Shown here: in pieces, positions 1 to 5,049 of the stretch
Numbering within the stretch: position 1 is the stretch's first letter
Layout: the number at the start of each line of letters is the position of its first letter
Assembly (NCBI GenBank): GCA_024635815.1
Contig: JAGXIG010000033.1
Location: 1 to 5,049, forward strand
Reading direction: 5' to 3'
Length of the DNA stretch: 5,049 bases
Source: Salegentibacter sp.
GTDB taxonomy: Bacteria > Bacteroidota > Bacteroidia > Flavobacteriales > Flavobacteriaceae
The notes under the pieces: model-generated
Database searches by the model: none
The model's input: only the letters and a program-made list of their open reading frames with translations
Told to the model about the DNA's origin: nothing
Made by a program: the position numbers and the translations under genes

Positions 1-279
1 AATAAATACCAAATCGTAAGTGTCTATCTCGTGAATAAGGTACTTTTTAATGTCTTTGTACTCTATAGCGTTTTCCTTCTTCGGAAAAAGACTGTAGTCT
101 TCTTTTAAAACCGATTTAAGGGAAGTGTATTTATAATCTTCCTCTTTTCGGCTTGGGAAGCCTATAGTCTCGAAATCCTTAATCGCCTGATTTCTTATTT
201 TATGAAGATCATCGTTAACTCCTGTGTACTCTTCTTCAAAAGCCAGGAAAGATGATACTAATTTCTCTTTTAATTCCAT
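1..279 (-). CDS. sufD: SufD, Fe-S cluster assembly scaffold subunit (N-terminal part, cut by window edge)
   Basis: This is the first 93 codons of SufD; the rest lies beyond position 1. SufD is the SufB paralogue that joins SufB and two SufC subunits in the cytosolic SufBC2D complex and is needed for iron acquisition during cluster assembly. The visible part is the helical N-terminal domain. It begins MELKEKLVSSFLAFEEEY and carries the family motif GFPSRKEEDYKYTSL (residues 40-54), corresponding to the FPxRKxExWKYT motif of SufD, with Asp-Tyr where Glu-Trp is usual. I chose the ATG at 279 because flavobacterial SufD proteins, as I recall them, start MELK/MDLK and because it follows an A-rich leader. 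An in-frame ATG at 297 would add MTKELK, but it sits in the arm of a hairpin (296-315). No Shine-Dalgarno is visible at either. The gene follows sufC in the same direction. Identity is strong from motif and context; the exact start is uncertain. Confidence 0.9.
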   Translation of the reverse strand, partial: MELKEKLVSSFLAFEEEYTGVNDDLHKIRNQAIKDFETIGFPSRKEEDYKYTSLKSVLKEDYSLFPKKENAIEYKDIKKYLIHEIDTYDLVFI

Positions 280-295
280 TTTTAATTCTTTTGTC

Positions 296-315
296 ATTTC
301 CGCAAAGGCGGAAAT
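296..315 (-). repeat. Perfect inverted repeat (hairpin) at the sufD start region
   Basis: On the minus strand the sequence reads ATTTCCGC-CTTT-GCGGAAAT, a perfect 8-bp stem with a 4-nt loop. Its last two bases are the first two of the upstream sufD ATG (297), and the preferred ATG (279) is 16 nt further on. No T-run follows, so it is not a normal intrinsic terminator. It could be an mRNA stability or processing element between sufC and sufD, a structure that affects sufD translation, or a copy of a dispersed palindromic repeat of the kind common in flavobacterial intergenic DNA. The structure is seen directly; its role is not known. Confidence 0.8.
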
Positions 316-360
316 CTTCTTATTTGAAAAGGTTTGATTGTTCTTTTCATTTCTATTCAA

Positions 361-396
361 AACTTTTTAAACCTTGAACCGGAAACTTTAAACCTT
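361..396. repeat. Imperfect direct repeat with AAACCTTGAA unit in the sufC-sufD gap
   Basis: On the plus strand AACTTTTTAAACCTT (361-375) is repeated as AACTTTAAACCTT (384-396), differing only by a 2-nt TT insertion. The second copy overlaps the sufC stop codon (388-390) and its last two sense codons. The 11-mer TAAACCTTGAA at 368-378 recurs on the opposite strand in the carrier-sufB gap (3082-3092). The function is unknown; it may be a low-complexity intergenic repeat typical of the lineage. Confidence 0.6.
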
Positions 397-1137
397 CTCA
401 GCTTTTACCCATTCGTAACCTCTTTCTTCCAGCTCGAGCGCAAGTTCCTTGCCGCCAGATTTCACAATTTGACCATCTATCATTACGTGAACCACATCTG
501 GAACAATATAGTTAAGCAAGCGTTGGTAGTGTGTAATTAGCAATACTGCGTTGTCTTTACTTCTTAATTTATTCACGCCGTCGGCAACAATTTTAAGTGC
601 ATCAATGTCCAGACCTGAATCGGTTTCATCAAGAATAGCTAATTTTGGCTCTAACATTGCCATTTGGAAGATCTCGTTCCTTTTCTTTTCTCCCCCTGAA
701 AATCCAGCATTTAACGATCTTGATAAAAATTTACGATCAATTTCAAGAGCTGCAGATTTCTCACGAATCTTTTTCAGCATTTCATTAGCCGGCATATCTT
801 CAAGTCCGTTAGCTTTTCTATGGGCGTTGATCGCGGTTTTCATAAAATTTGTCACTGAAACCCCGGGAATTTCCACCGGATATTGAAAAGAAAGAAAGAT
901 GCCTTTGTGTGCCCTTTCTTCCGGATCCATTTCTGAAATCTCTGTGTTTTCAAAAAGGATTTCCCCTTCGGTTTGTTCAAATTCCTCTTTTCCGGCAATT
1001 ACCGAAGAAAGCGTACTTTTCCCTGAACCGTTTGGTCCCATAATAGCATGAACTTCTCCCGGATTAATTTCAAGGTTAATTCCTTTCAGGATTTCCTTAT
1101 CTTCTATACTCGCGTGTAAATTCTTTATTTTAAGCAT
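388..1137 (-). CDS. sufC: SufC, Fe-S assembly ATPase
   Basis: SufC is the ABC-type ATPase of the SufBC2D complex. It is cytosolic, binds SufB and SufD, and its ATP-driven dimerisation reshapes the scaffold; it is not a transporter subunit. The 249-aa product has the usual family length (about 248). Visible motifs are Walker A GPNGSGKST (34-42), the Q-loop glutamine in SFQYP (Q85), the SufC-type signature FSGGEKKRNE (146-155), Walker B LAILDETDSGLD (167-178) with catalytic E171, and switch H203 in LLITHYQRLL. K152, E171 and H203 fall at the numbers known to matter in E. coli SufC. The start at 1137 is the first residue of the standard N-terminus (MLKIKNLHASIEDKEILKGINL). It lies 42 nt after the lipoprotein stop and 108 nt before the preferred sufD start, so it is very probably cotranscribed. 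No defect is seen. Confidence 0.97.
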   Translation of the reverse strand: MLKIKNLHASIEDKEILKGINLEINPGEVHAIMGPNGSGKSTLSSVIAGKEEFEQTEGEILFENTEISEMDPEERAHKGIFLSFQYPVEIPGVSVTNFMKTAINAHRKANGLEDMPANEMLKKIREKSAALEIDRKFLSRSLNAGFSGGEKKRNEIFQMAMLEPKLAILDETDSGLDIDALKIVADGVNKLRSKDNAVLLITHYQRLLNYIVPDVVHVMIDGQIVKSGGKELALELEERGYEWVKAEKV

Positions 1138-1179
1138 AAATTCTCTGTATGCATCCCTGTTGATTCTGGGATTGGTTTA

Positions 1180-1584
1180 TTATTCTTCTTCCTGATCTTC
1201 TGTAGCCTTATCAGACTCCAAAATATCTATAATTTCTCTTATTTCTATATTTTCGTCCCAACCATCCTGTCTGGGGTTTGGAACAATTTTTCCTTTTACT
1301 CTTACCGAAACCATATCAAACTCTTCTTTTTGAAATGGTTGAACTTGTTCAGACAATACTTTAGACATTGAGTCTATTGTGACTCCGTAAACAAAATCGC
1401 TTCCCCTTAAAATCGCTGCATCTCCTGCATAGATAAATTCCCCGGTTAGCGTTTGAATGCTATCGGGAACTTTTTCTGTTTCAGGCTGATTCATAAGATC
1501 CTGGCGGCCTTCGTCCTGGCAGGAAAAAACCGTAACAGCAAGGGCAAGGATTAGCAAAAACTTCTTCATTTGTTCAATCTTCAT
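1180..1584 (-). CDS. Small lipoprotein with NlpE C-terminal-like (OB-fold) domain, inside the suf operon
   Basis: This 134-aa protein has a type II signal peptide: MKIEQMKK, a hydrophobic core FLLILALAVTVFS, then lipidated Cys22 in the lipobox VFSC. The residues after the cysteine (QDEGRQD) are acidic, as in surface-export signals of Bacteroidota lipoproteins, so the protein may be in the outer membrane, possibly facing outward (inference). After a linker (about 23-45), residues 46-125 have the pattern GEFIYAGDAAILRG...YGV...VSVRVKGKIVPNP..GWDENIEIREI, which resembles the C-terminal OB-fold domain of NlpE-like lipoproteins. The NlpE N-terminal CXXC domain is absent. The C-terminus is acidic (DKATEDQEEE). 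It starts 9 nt after the sufB stop, with AGGGA just upstream of the ATG at 1584, a rare Shine-Dalgarno-like match in this window; Met6 (1569) is an alternative that also leaves a good signal peptide. Domain assignment is by eye and function is unknown. Confidence 0.85.
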   Translation of the reverse strand: MKIEQMKKFLLILALAVTVFSCQDEGRQDLMNQPETEKVPDSIQTLTGEFIYAGDAAILRGSDFVYGVTIDSMSKVLSEQVQPFQKEEFDMVSVRVKGKIVPNPRQDGWDENIEIREIIDILESDKATEDQEEE

Positions 1585-1593
1585 TTTCCCTGA

Positions 1594-3039
1594 TTATCCT
1601 ACAGATCCTTCAAGGGAAATTTCTAATAGTTTTTGAGCTTCCACCGCAAATTCCATAGGTAGTTTGTTCAATACCTCTTTGCTAAAACCGTTTACAATAA
1701 GGGCAATGGCTTTCTCGGTATCAATACCACGTTGGTTGCAGTAGAAAATCTGGTCTTCCCCAATTTTACTGGTGGTAGCTTCGTGTTCTACCTGCGCCGA
1801 TTTGTTTTTAACTTCAATATATGGGAAGGTATGCGCACCACATTTATTCCCCATTAAAAGGGAATCACATTGTGAAAAGTTACGGGCGTTTTCTGCTCTA
1901 CCGTTAATTTGCACAAGTCCGCGATACGAGTTTTGCGACTGTCCAGCCGAAATCCCTTTGGAAATAATGGTACTCTTGGTATTTTTACCAAGGTGAACCA
2001 TTTTTGTACCGGTATCTGCCTGCTGGTGGTTGTTGGTAACCGCAATTGAATAAAATTCACCGATAGAATTATCTCCTTTTAAAATACAGGATGGATATTT
2101 CCAGGTTACTGCCGATCCGGTTTCAACCTGCGTCCAGGAGATCTTAGCTCCTTTTTCACAAATTCCACGTTTTGTTACAAAATTGTAAACGCCACCTTTT
2201 CCTTCTTTACTTCCCGGGAACCAGTTTTGAACGGTACTATATTTAATTTCAGCATCGTCTAAAGCTACTAGTTCTACCACGGCCGCATGCAATTGATTTT
2301 CATCACGAGTTGGCGCAGTACAACCTTCAAGATAACTTACGTAGCTTCCAGCTTCAGCAACTACGAGCGTACGCTCAAATTGCCCGGTTCCAGCCTGGTT
2401 AATTCTAAAATATGTGGAAAGTTCCATTGGGCATCTTACGCCTTTTGGAATATAGCAAAATGAACCATCACTAAATACTGCAGAATTTAATGCCGCGTAA
2501 AAGTTATCGGTTTTAGGCACTACCGAACCGATGTATTTTTTAACAAGCTCCGGATGTTCCCTTATCGCTTCAGAAATAGAACAAAAAATAATTCCTTTCT
2601 CAGCAAGCGTCTTTTTAAAAGTTGTAGTTACTGAAACAGAGTCCATTACTATATCGACAGCAACGCCGGCAAGTTTTTTCTGCTCGTCTACCGAAATTCC
2701 AAGCTTTTTAAAAGTATCCAGCAATTCAGGATCTACTTCATCTAAACTATCGTATTTCGGTTTTTTATTGGGAGCCGAATAGTATGAAATATTCTGAAAA
2801 TTTGGTTTTTCGTAATGTACATTGGCCCATTCCGGTTCTTTCATAGTTTCCCAATGGCGATATGCTTCCAGTCGCCATTCAGTCATCCATTCGGGTTCTT
2901 CTTTCTTTTTAGAGATCGCTCTAACAATATCTTCATTTAATCCTACGGGAAATGTATCCGATTCTATATCGGTATAAAACCCATACTCATATTCTTTCGT
3001 TTCGAGCTCTTTTTTTAAATCATCTTCAGTATATGCCAT
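1594..3039 (-). CDS. sufB: SufB, Fe-S cluster assembly scaffold subunit
   Basis: SufB is the scaffold subunit of SufBC2D: it accepts sulfur from the SufS/SufE(U) desulfurase system and holds the nascent Fe-S cluster. The 481-aa product is close to E. coli SufB (495 aa). With a constant 14-residue offset, the key residues align: R212 and N214 (E. coli R226, N228), C240 in LEGCTAP (C254), C391 in [10 protein letters not shown] (C405), and E420 in EHEATTS (E434), so both the sulfur-transfer path and the cluster site look intact. The C-terminus [15 protein letters not shown] matches the family ending. The start at 3039 gives the N-terminus [21 protein letters not shown]; the leader is A/T-rich and ends in GAG directly before the ATG. 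It lies 89 nt downstream of the A-type carrier gene and 9 nt upstream of the lipoprotein gene, all in one direction. Confidence 0.98.
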   Translation of the reverse strand: MAYTEDDLKKELETKEYEYGFYTDIESDTFPVGLNEDIVRAISKKKEEPEWMTEWRLEAYRHWETMKEPEWANVHYEKPNFQNISYYSAPNKKPKYDSLDEVDPELLDTFKKLGISVDEQKKLAGVAVDIVMDSVSVTTTFKKTLAEKGIIFCSISEAIREHPELVKKYIGSVVPKTDNFYAALNSAVFSDGSFCYIPKGVRCPMELSTYFRINQAGTGQFERTLVVAEAGSYVSYLEGCTAPTRDENQLHAAVVELVALDDAEIKYSTVQNWFPGSKEGKGGVYNFVTKRGICEKGAKISWTQVETGSAVTWKYPSCILKGDNSIGEFYSIAVTNNHQQADTGTKMVHLGKNTKSTIISKGISAGQSQNSYRGLVQINGRAENARNFSQCDSLLMGNKCGAHTFPYIEVKNKSAQVEHEATTSKIGEDQIFYCNQRGIDTEKAIALIVNGFSKEVLNKLPMEFAVEAQKLLEISLEGSVG

Positions 3040-3059
3040 CTCAATTTTTTCTAAAATTA

Positions 3060-3092
3060 TTCAAGGTTCAAAGCTTAAAAATTCAAGGTTTA
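3060..3092. repeat. Short TTCAAGGTTyA repeats in the carrier-sufB gap
   Basis: TTCAAGGTTCA (3060-3070) and TTCAAGGTTTA (3082-3092) start 22 bp apart, with a related stretch (AAGCTTAAAAA) between them, giving a rough 7-bp rhythm. TTCAAGGTTTA is the exact reverse complement of TAAACCTTGAA at 368-378 in the sufC-sufD gap. The tract fills the middle of the 89-nt gap upstream of sufB. I see no TAnnTTTG promoter box on the minus strand here, so the gap does not obviously give sufB its own promoter. Confidence 0.55.
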
Positions 3093-3128
3093 CTTCTCGT
3101 TTTTAAATTTTGTGCCTTCTAATATTAT

Positions 3129-3458
3129 TTACAGAGAAAAACTTTCTCCACATCCACATGTTCTTTGGGCGTTTGGATTGTTAAATACAAATCCTTTGCC
3201 ATTTAATCCACCGGAGAATTCTAAAACGGTACCGGCCAGGTATAAAACACTGCGTTTATCAACTACTATTTTTACTTCGTTGTCTTCAAAAAGTTTGTCG
3301 TCTTCGGCTTTGGCTTTGTCAAATTTTAATTCATAAGACAAACCAGAGCAACCTCCGCTTTTTACACCCACACGAACAAAGTCCTGTAAATTGTCAAAAC
3401 CTTCTTCAGTCATTAAAGCGGCAATCTTTTTTTTAGCGCTTTCGCTTACTTTTATCAT
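3129..3458 (-). CDS. A-type Fe-S carrier protein (SufA/IscA/ErpA family)
   Basis: A-type carriers are small cytosolic proteins that bind a cluster and deliver it from the SUF scaffold to apoproteins. This one is 109 aa, a usual length (about 105-125), and spans the whole family fold. All three conserved cysteines are present: C37 in KSGGCSGLSYEL, and C101 and C103 in RTCGCGESFSL at the extreme C-terminus. The N-terminus MIKVSESAKKKIAALM is typical, supporting the start at 3458. There is no Shine-Dalgarno; the leader is TTTTTAAGCT. It is the first gene of the minus-strand suf operon, behind a good promoter match about 30 nt upstream. It could be called SufA from context, but sequence alone does not separate SufA, IscA and ErpA in Bacteroidota, so I leave the symbol empty. 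Confidence 0.95.
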   Translation of the reverse strand: MIKVSESAKKKIAALMTEEGFDNLQDFVRVGVKSGGCSGLSYELKFDKAKAEDDKLFEDNEVKIVVDKRSVLYLAGTVLEFSGGLNGKGFVFNNPNAQRTCGCGESFSL

Positions 3459-3488
3459 AGCTTAAAAAGATTAATTCTAAATTGGGTA

Positions 3489-3518
3489 CAAATATACTAT
3501 AAAACAAGCGGTTTACCA
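3489..3518 (-). promoter_or_regulatory. Predicted Bacteroidota-type promoter of the suf operon
   Basis: On the minus strand TATATTTG (3496-3489) matches the Bacteroidota -7 consensus TAnnTTTG exactly. A TGG (3518-3516) lies 19 bp upstream, where the -33 TTG is expected, so that element has one mismatch. Transcription would start near 3483, giving a leader of about 25 nt before the A-type carrier ATG at 3458. Position and orientation fit a suf operon promoter; it is a consensus match only. Confidence 0.55.
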
Positions 3519-3532
3519 TAGAGTTAGTATAT
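3492..3532. promoter_or_regulatory. Inverted repeat spanning the suf promoter (possible operator)
   Basis: ATATACTA (3492-3499) and TAGTATAT (3525-3532) are perfect 8-bp inverted arms separated by 25 bp. The left arm overlaps the predicted -7 box and the right arm lies just upstream of the -33 position, so a protein binding both would cover the promoter. The arms are AT-rich and the spacing is long, so chance is a real possibility. Confidence 0.3.
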
Positions 3533-3682
3533 GTTTTAAGAATACATTGATAGTTCCTACTAATTCTAATTTTTCAGGGTATAACACTCCTAAACATCTG
3601 TAAATTAAATAGTTTTGTATTGTTTGCTTTCCTGTTTTTTATGCAATAATCATCATTTTTTAATCTATCGCTATCTTTATAA

Positions 3683-3711
3683 TGGCAGTTGAATAATATT
3701 CAGTTATTTTG
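3683..3711 (+). promoter_or_regulatory. Weak candidate promoter for thiL
   Basis: TTATTTTG (3704-3711) matches the TAnnTTTG -7 box at five of six fixed positions. TGG (3683-3685) stands 18 bp upstream in the -33 place. It would give a leader of roughly 12 nt to the thiL ATG at 3731. The match is partial, and a perfect TAGTTTTG box at 3610-3617 without a -33 partner is a competing candidate. I see no TPP riboswitch in the region. Confidence 0.3.
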
Positions 3712-3730
3712 CAAATTAAAACAATGAATT

Positions 3731-4804
3731 ATGTTTCAGGATAGTCAGGATATGCGTACAAACCTTTCAGAATTAGGTGAATTTGGTTTAATAGACCACC
3801 TCACCAAAGGTTTTGAGCCTAAACTTTCATCCACGGTAAAAGCAATTGGAGACGATGCCGCGGTATTGCATTTTGAAAATAAACACACCGTGGTTACTAC
3901 CGATCTATTGGTTGAAGGCGTGCATTTTGACCTTGCATATATGCCGCTGAAACATCTGGGTTATAAAGCTGTAATGGTAAATTTATCAGACGTTTACGCG
4001 ATGAATGCTAAGGCTACTCAGATTACCGTTTCTATTGCTGCTTCCAACCGGTTTCCGGTAGAAGCTTTGGAGGAATTATACTCTGGAATCGAGTTGGCTG
4101 CAAAATTATATAATATAGATGTTGTTGGTGGTGATACCACTTCCTCAACTTCAGGCTTGCTAATTAGTATTACTGCAATTGGAGTAGCTGAAGAAGAAGA
4201 TGTTGTTTACCGAAGCGGTGCAAAACCCAACGATCTTTTGGTAGTGACCGGTGATATTGGTGCGGCCTATATGGGATTGCAAATTCTGGAACGTGAAAAA
4301 GAAGTTTTTAAAGTGAATCCAAACGCTCAACCAGATCTTGATCCTTATACTTATTTAATTGAAAGACAATTAAAGCCTGAAGCCCGAAAAGATATTGCTC
4401 CTCTATTAAAAGAACTCGGTGTAAAGCCAACTTCCATGATAGATATTAGCGACGGACTCTCTTCGGAAATTATCCATTTGTGTAAAAACTCGCAGGTTGG
4501 TGCAAATTTATTTGAAGAGAAAATTCCTTTAGATCCGGCTGTGATTTCGGTTTGTGAAGAATTTGATATAGACAGCACCACCATTGCATTAAGCGGTGGC
4601 GAAGATTATGAATTACTATTTACAGTTTCTCAGGGTGATTTTGAAAAAATAAAAGCCAATCCTAACTTAAGCATTATTGGGCATATGACCGATGAAAAGG
4701 AAGGTATGCACTTAATTACCCGCGGTAATCAAAAACTCCCGCTAATTGCACGTGGCTGGAATTCGATGGAAAATAAAAATGAAAAGTCTGAAAAGAAGGA
4801 ATAA
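3731..4804 (+). CDS. thiL: Thiamine-monophosphate kinase
   Basis: ThiL phosphorylates thiamine monophosphate with ATP to thiamine diphosphate, the active cofactor, in the cytosol. The 357-aa protein has the PurM-like two-domain layout and the family motifs in order: GDDAAV (40-45), TTDLLVEGVHF (56-66), NLSD (84-87), GGDTT (133-137), TGDIG (173-177), IDISDGL (237-243) and SGGEDYELLF (288-297). The aspartates of GDDA, NLSD and GGDT are the ones that hold Mg-nucleotide in this family. It is slightly longer than the usual 325-350 aa, partly from a Lys/Glu/Asn-rich tail (MENKNEKSEKKE) after the conserved GWNSM end. The start at 3731 keeps a flavobacterial-type N-terminus before LGEFGLIDHL and follows an A-rich leader; Met8 (3752) is an alternative. 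It is divergent from the suf operon and no other thiamine gene is in view, so it is probably transcribed alone. Confidence 0.97.
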   Translation: MFQDSQDMRTNLSELGEFGLIDHLTKGFEPKLSSTVKAIGDDAAVLHFENKHTVVTTDLLVEGVHFDLAYMPLKHLGYKAVMVNLSDVYAMNAKATQITVSIAASNRFPVEALEELYSGIELAAKLYNIDVVGGDTTSSTSGLLISITAIGVAEEEDVVYRSGAKPNDLLVVTGDIGAAYMGLQILEREKEVFKVNPNAQPDLDPYTYLIERQLKPEARKDIAPLLKELGVKPTSMIDISDGLSSEIIHLCKNSQVGANLFEEKIPLDPAVISVCEEFDIDSTTIALSGGEDYELLFTVSQGDFEKIKANPNLSIIGHMTDEKEGMHLITRGNQKLPLIARGWNSMENKNEKSEKKE

Positions 4805-4835
4805 GATTTCGAAAATTTAATTTCGCAACAAAATA

Positions 4836-5048
4836 TTAAGAAGCGTGGGCGAAATGCTTTCGCTTTCTTTTTTGATGTATTTTAGAAATATAATCGTTTG
4901 TTTCTCTGAATTTTGGAGTTAAGCGGGCTAAAAAGCCATTCGCGGTGTCTGTCATTTCCATTCCGCATTTCTCGCACTTATATTCGTGTACGTGATCTGT
5001 AACATTTTTTGATACACGTAATTTATGTCCGAAAATGCTGCAAAAAAC
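4836..5048 (-). CDS. Small zinc-ribbon-like protein (C-terminal part; start beyond window)
   Basis: Reading the minus strand from the window edge to the TAA at 4838-4836 gives 70 residues without a stop. They begin VFCSIFGHKLRVSKNV and continue to EYKCEKCGMEM and a basic end (HQKRKRKHFAHAS). The CSIFGH segment (Cys3, His8) followed by CEKC (Cys25, Cys28) offers four possible zinc ligands. This resembles small proteins with a C-x-x-F-G-H-K start and a later CxxC, such as DUF1660-type proteins, and small conserved flavobacterial proteins of unknown function. The true start is probably only a few codons beyond 5049, since such proteins begin just before the CxxFGHK motif. The gene is convergent with thiL, with 31 bp between the two stops. 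No function can be given; nucleic acid binding is possible from the basic tail but is a guess. Confidence 0.72.
   Translation of the reverse strand, partial: VFCSIFGHKLRVSKNVTDHVHEYKCEKCGMEMTDTANGFLARLTPKFRETNDYISKIHQKRKRKHFAHAS
4849..4873 (+). terminator. Probable intrinsic terminator of thiL
   Basis: GCGAAA (4849-4854), a TGC loop and TTTCGC (4858-4863) form a 6-bp stem, extendable by two G-U pairs, followed by TTTCTTTTTT (4864-4873). This is a rho-independent terminator layout in the plus direction, 45 nt after the thiL stop. It lies within the last codons of the convergent minus-strand gene, so the same bases also code for protein there. Confidence 0.5.
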
Positions 5049-5049
5049 C

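Noticed and set aside
334..540. Plus-strand ORF of 68 codons
   Set aside because: It lies mostly antisense to the end of sufC, and its product has no recognisable features; it is a shadow of the real gene.
551..886. Plus-strand ORF of 111 codons opposite sufC
   Set aside because: It is fully antisense to the strongly conserved SufC motif region; serine/phenylalanine-rich translation is typical of a reverse-frame shadow.
1153..1172. ATCCC-N10-GGGAT inverted repeat between the lipoprotein gene and sufC
   Set aside because: A 5-bp stem with a 10-nt loop and no T-run is too weak to call a regulatory structure.
2531..2782. Plus-strand ORF of 83 codons opposite sufB
   Set aside because: It is fully inside sufB on the other strand with no family pattern.
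3610..3617. Perfect TAGTTTTG -7 box on the plus strand
   Set aside because: No TTG-like -33 element stands 17-23 bp upstream, and it is over 110 nt from the thiL start with no small ORF after it; kept only as an alternative thiL promoter.
3678..3683. TATAAT hexamer upstream of thiL
   Set aside because: The Bacteroidota primary sigma factor does not use the E. coli -10 consensus and no TTGACA partner is present; likely chance in AT-rich DNA.
4351..4584. Minus-strand ORF of 77 codons opposite thiL
   Set aside because: It is antisense to thiL, including its IDISDGL motif region, with no independent support.
4810..4825. CGAAA-N6-TTTCG hairpin in the gap between thiL and the convergent gene
   Set aside because: The stem is only 5 bp and AT-rich, with no T-run after it on either strand; the 4849-4873 structure is a better thiL terminator.

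Overview
The window looks like a chromosomal segment from a member of the Bacteroidota, most likely a Flavobacteriaceae close to the marine Gramella/Salegentibacter/Zunongwangia group. The reasons are the low GC content, the almost complete lack of Shine-Dalgarno sequences, A-rich leaders before start codons, TAnnTTTG-type promoter boxes, and the flavobacterial character of the SUF and ThiL proteins. The genus is inferred from protein flavour and was not tested.

Most of the window (1-3458, minus strand, read right to left) is the front part of a SUF iron-sulfur cluster assembly operon. The order is an A-type Fe-S carrier (3458-3129), sufB (3039-1594), a small lipoprotein gene (1584-1180), sufC (1137-388) and the first 93 codons of sufD (279-1, cut by the window edge). 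SufB, SufC and SufD form the SufBC2D scaffold/ATPase on which clusters are built, and the A-type carrier probably passes clusters to apoproteins. The lipoprotein is the unexpected member: it has a lipobox and a C-terminal part that resembles the OB-fold domain of NlpE, so it should be outside the cytoplasm while its neighbours are cytosolic.

The gaps inside the operon are not empty. The carrier-sufB gap (3040-3128) and the sufC-sufD gap (280-387) both hold tracts built from AAACCTTGAA-like units. The sufC-sufD gap also has a perfect 8-bp-stem hairpin abutting the sufD start region.

The 272-bp divergent intergenic region (3459-3730) carries a good Bacteroidota-type promoter for the suf operon, overlapped by an 8-bp inverted repeat, and a weaker candidate promoter for thiL. 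thiL (3731-4804, plus strand) encodes thiamine-monophosphate kinase, the last step of thiamine diphosphate synthesis. Its likely terminator (4849-4873) lies inside the 3' end of a convergent minus-strand gene (5048-4836) for a small zinc-ribbon-like protein whose start is beyond the window.

I see no RNA genes, insertion sequences, CRISPR arrays or prophage modules. The window is mainly housekeeping; the least explained items are the lipoprotein inside the suf operon and the repeat tracts in its gaps.
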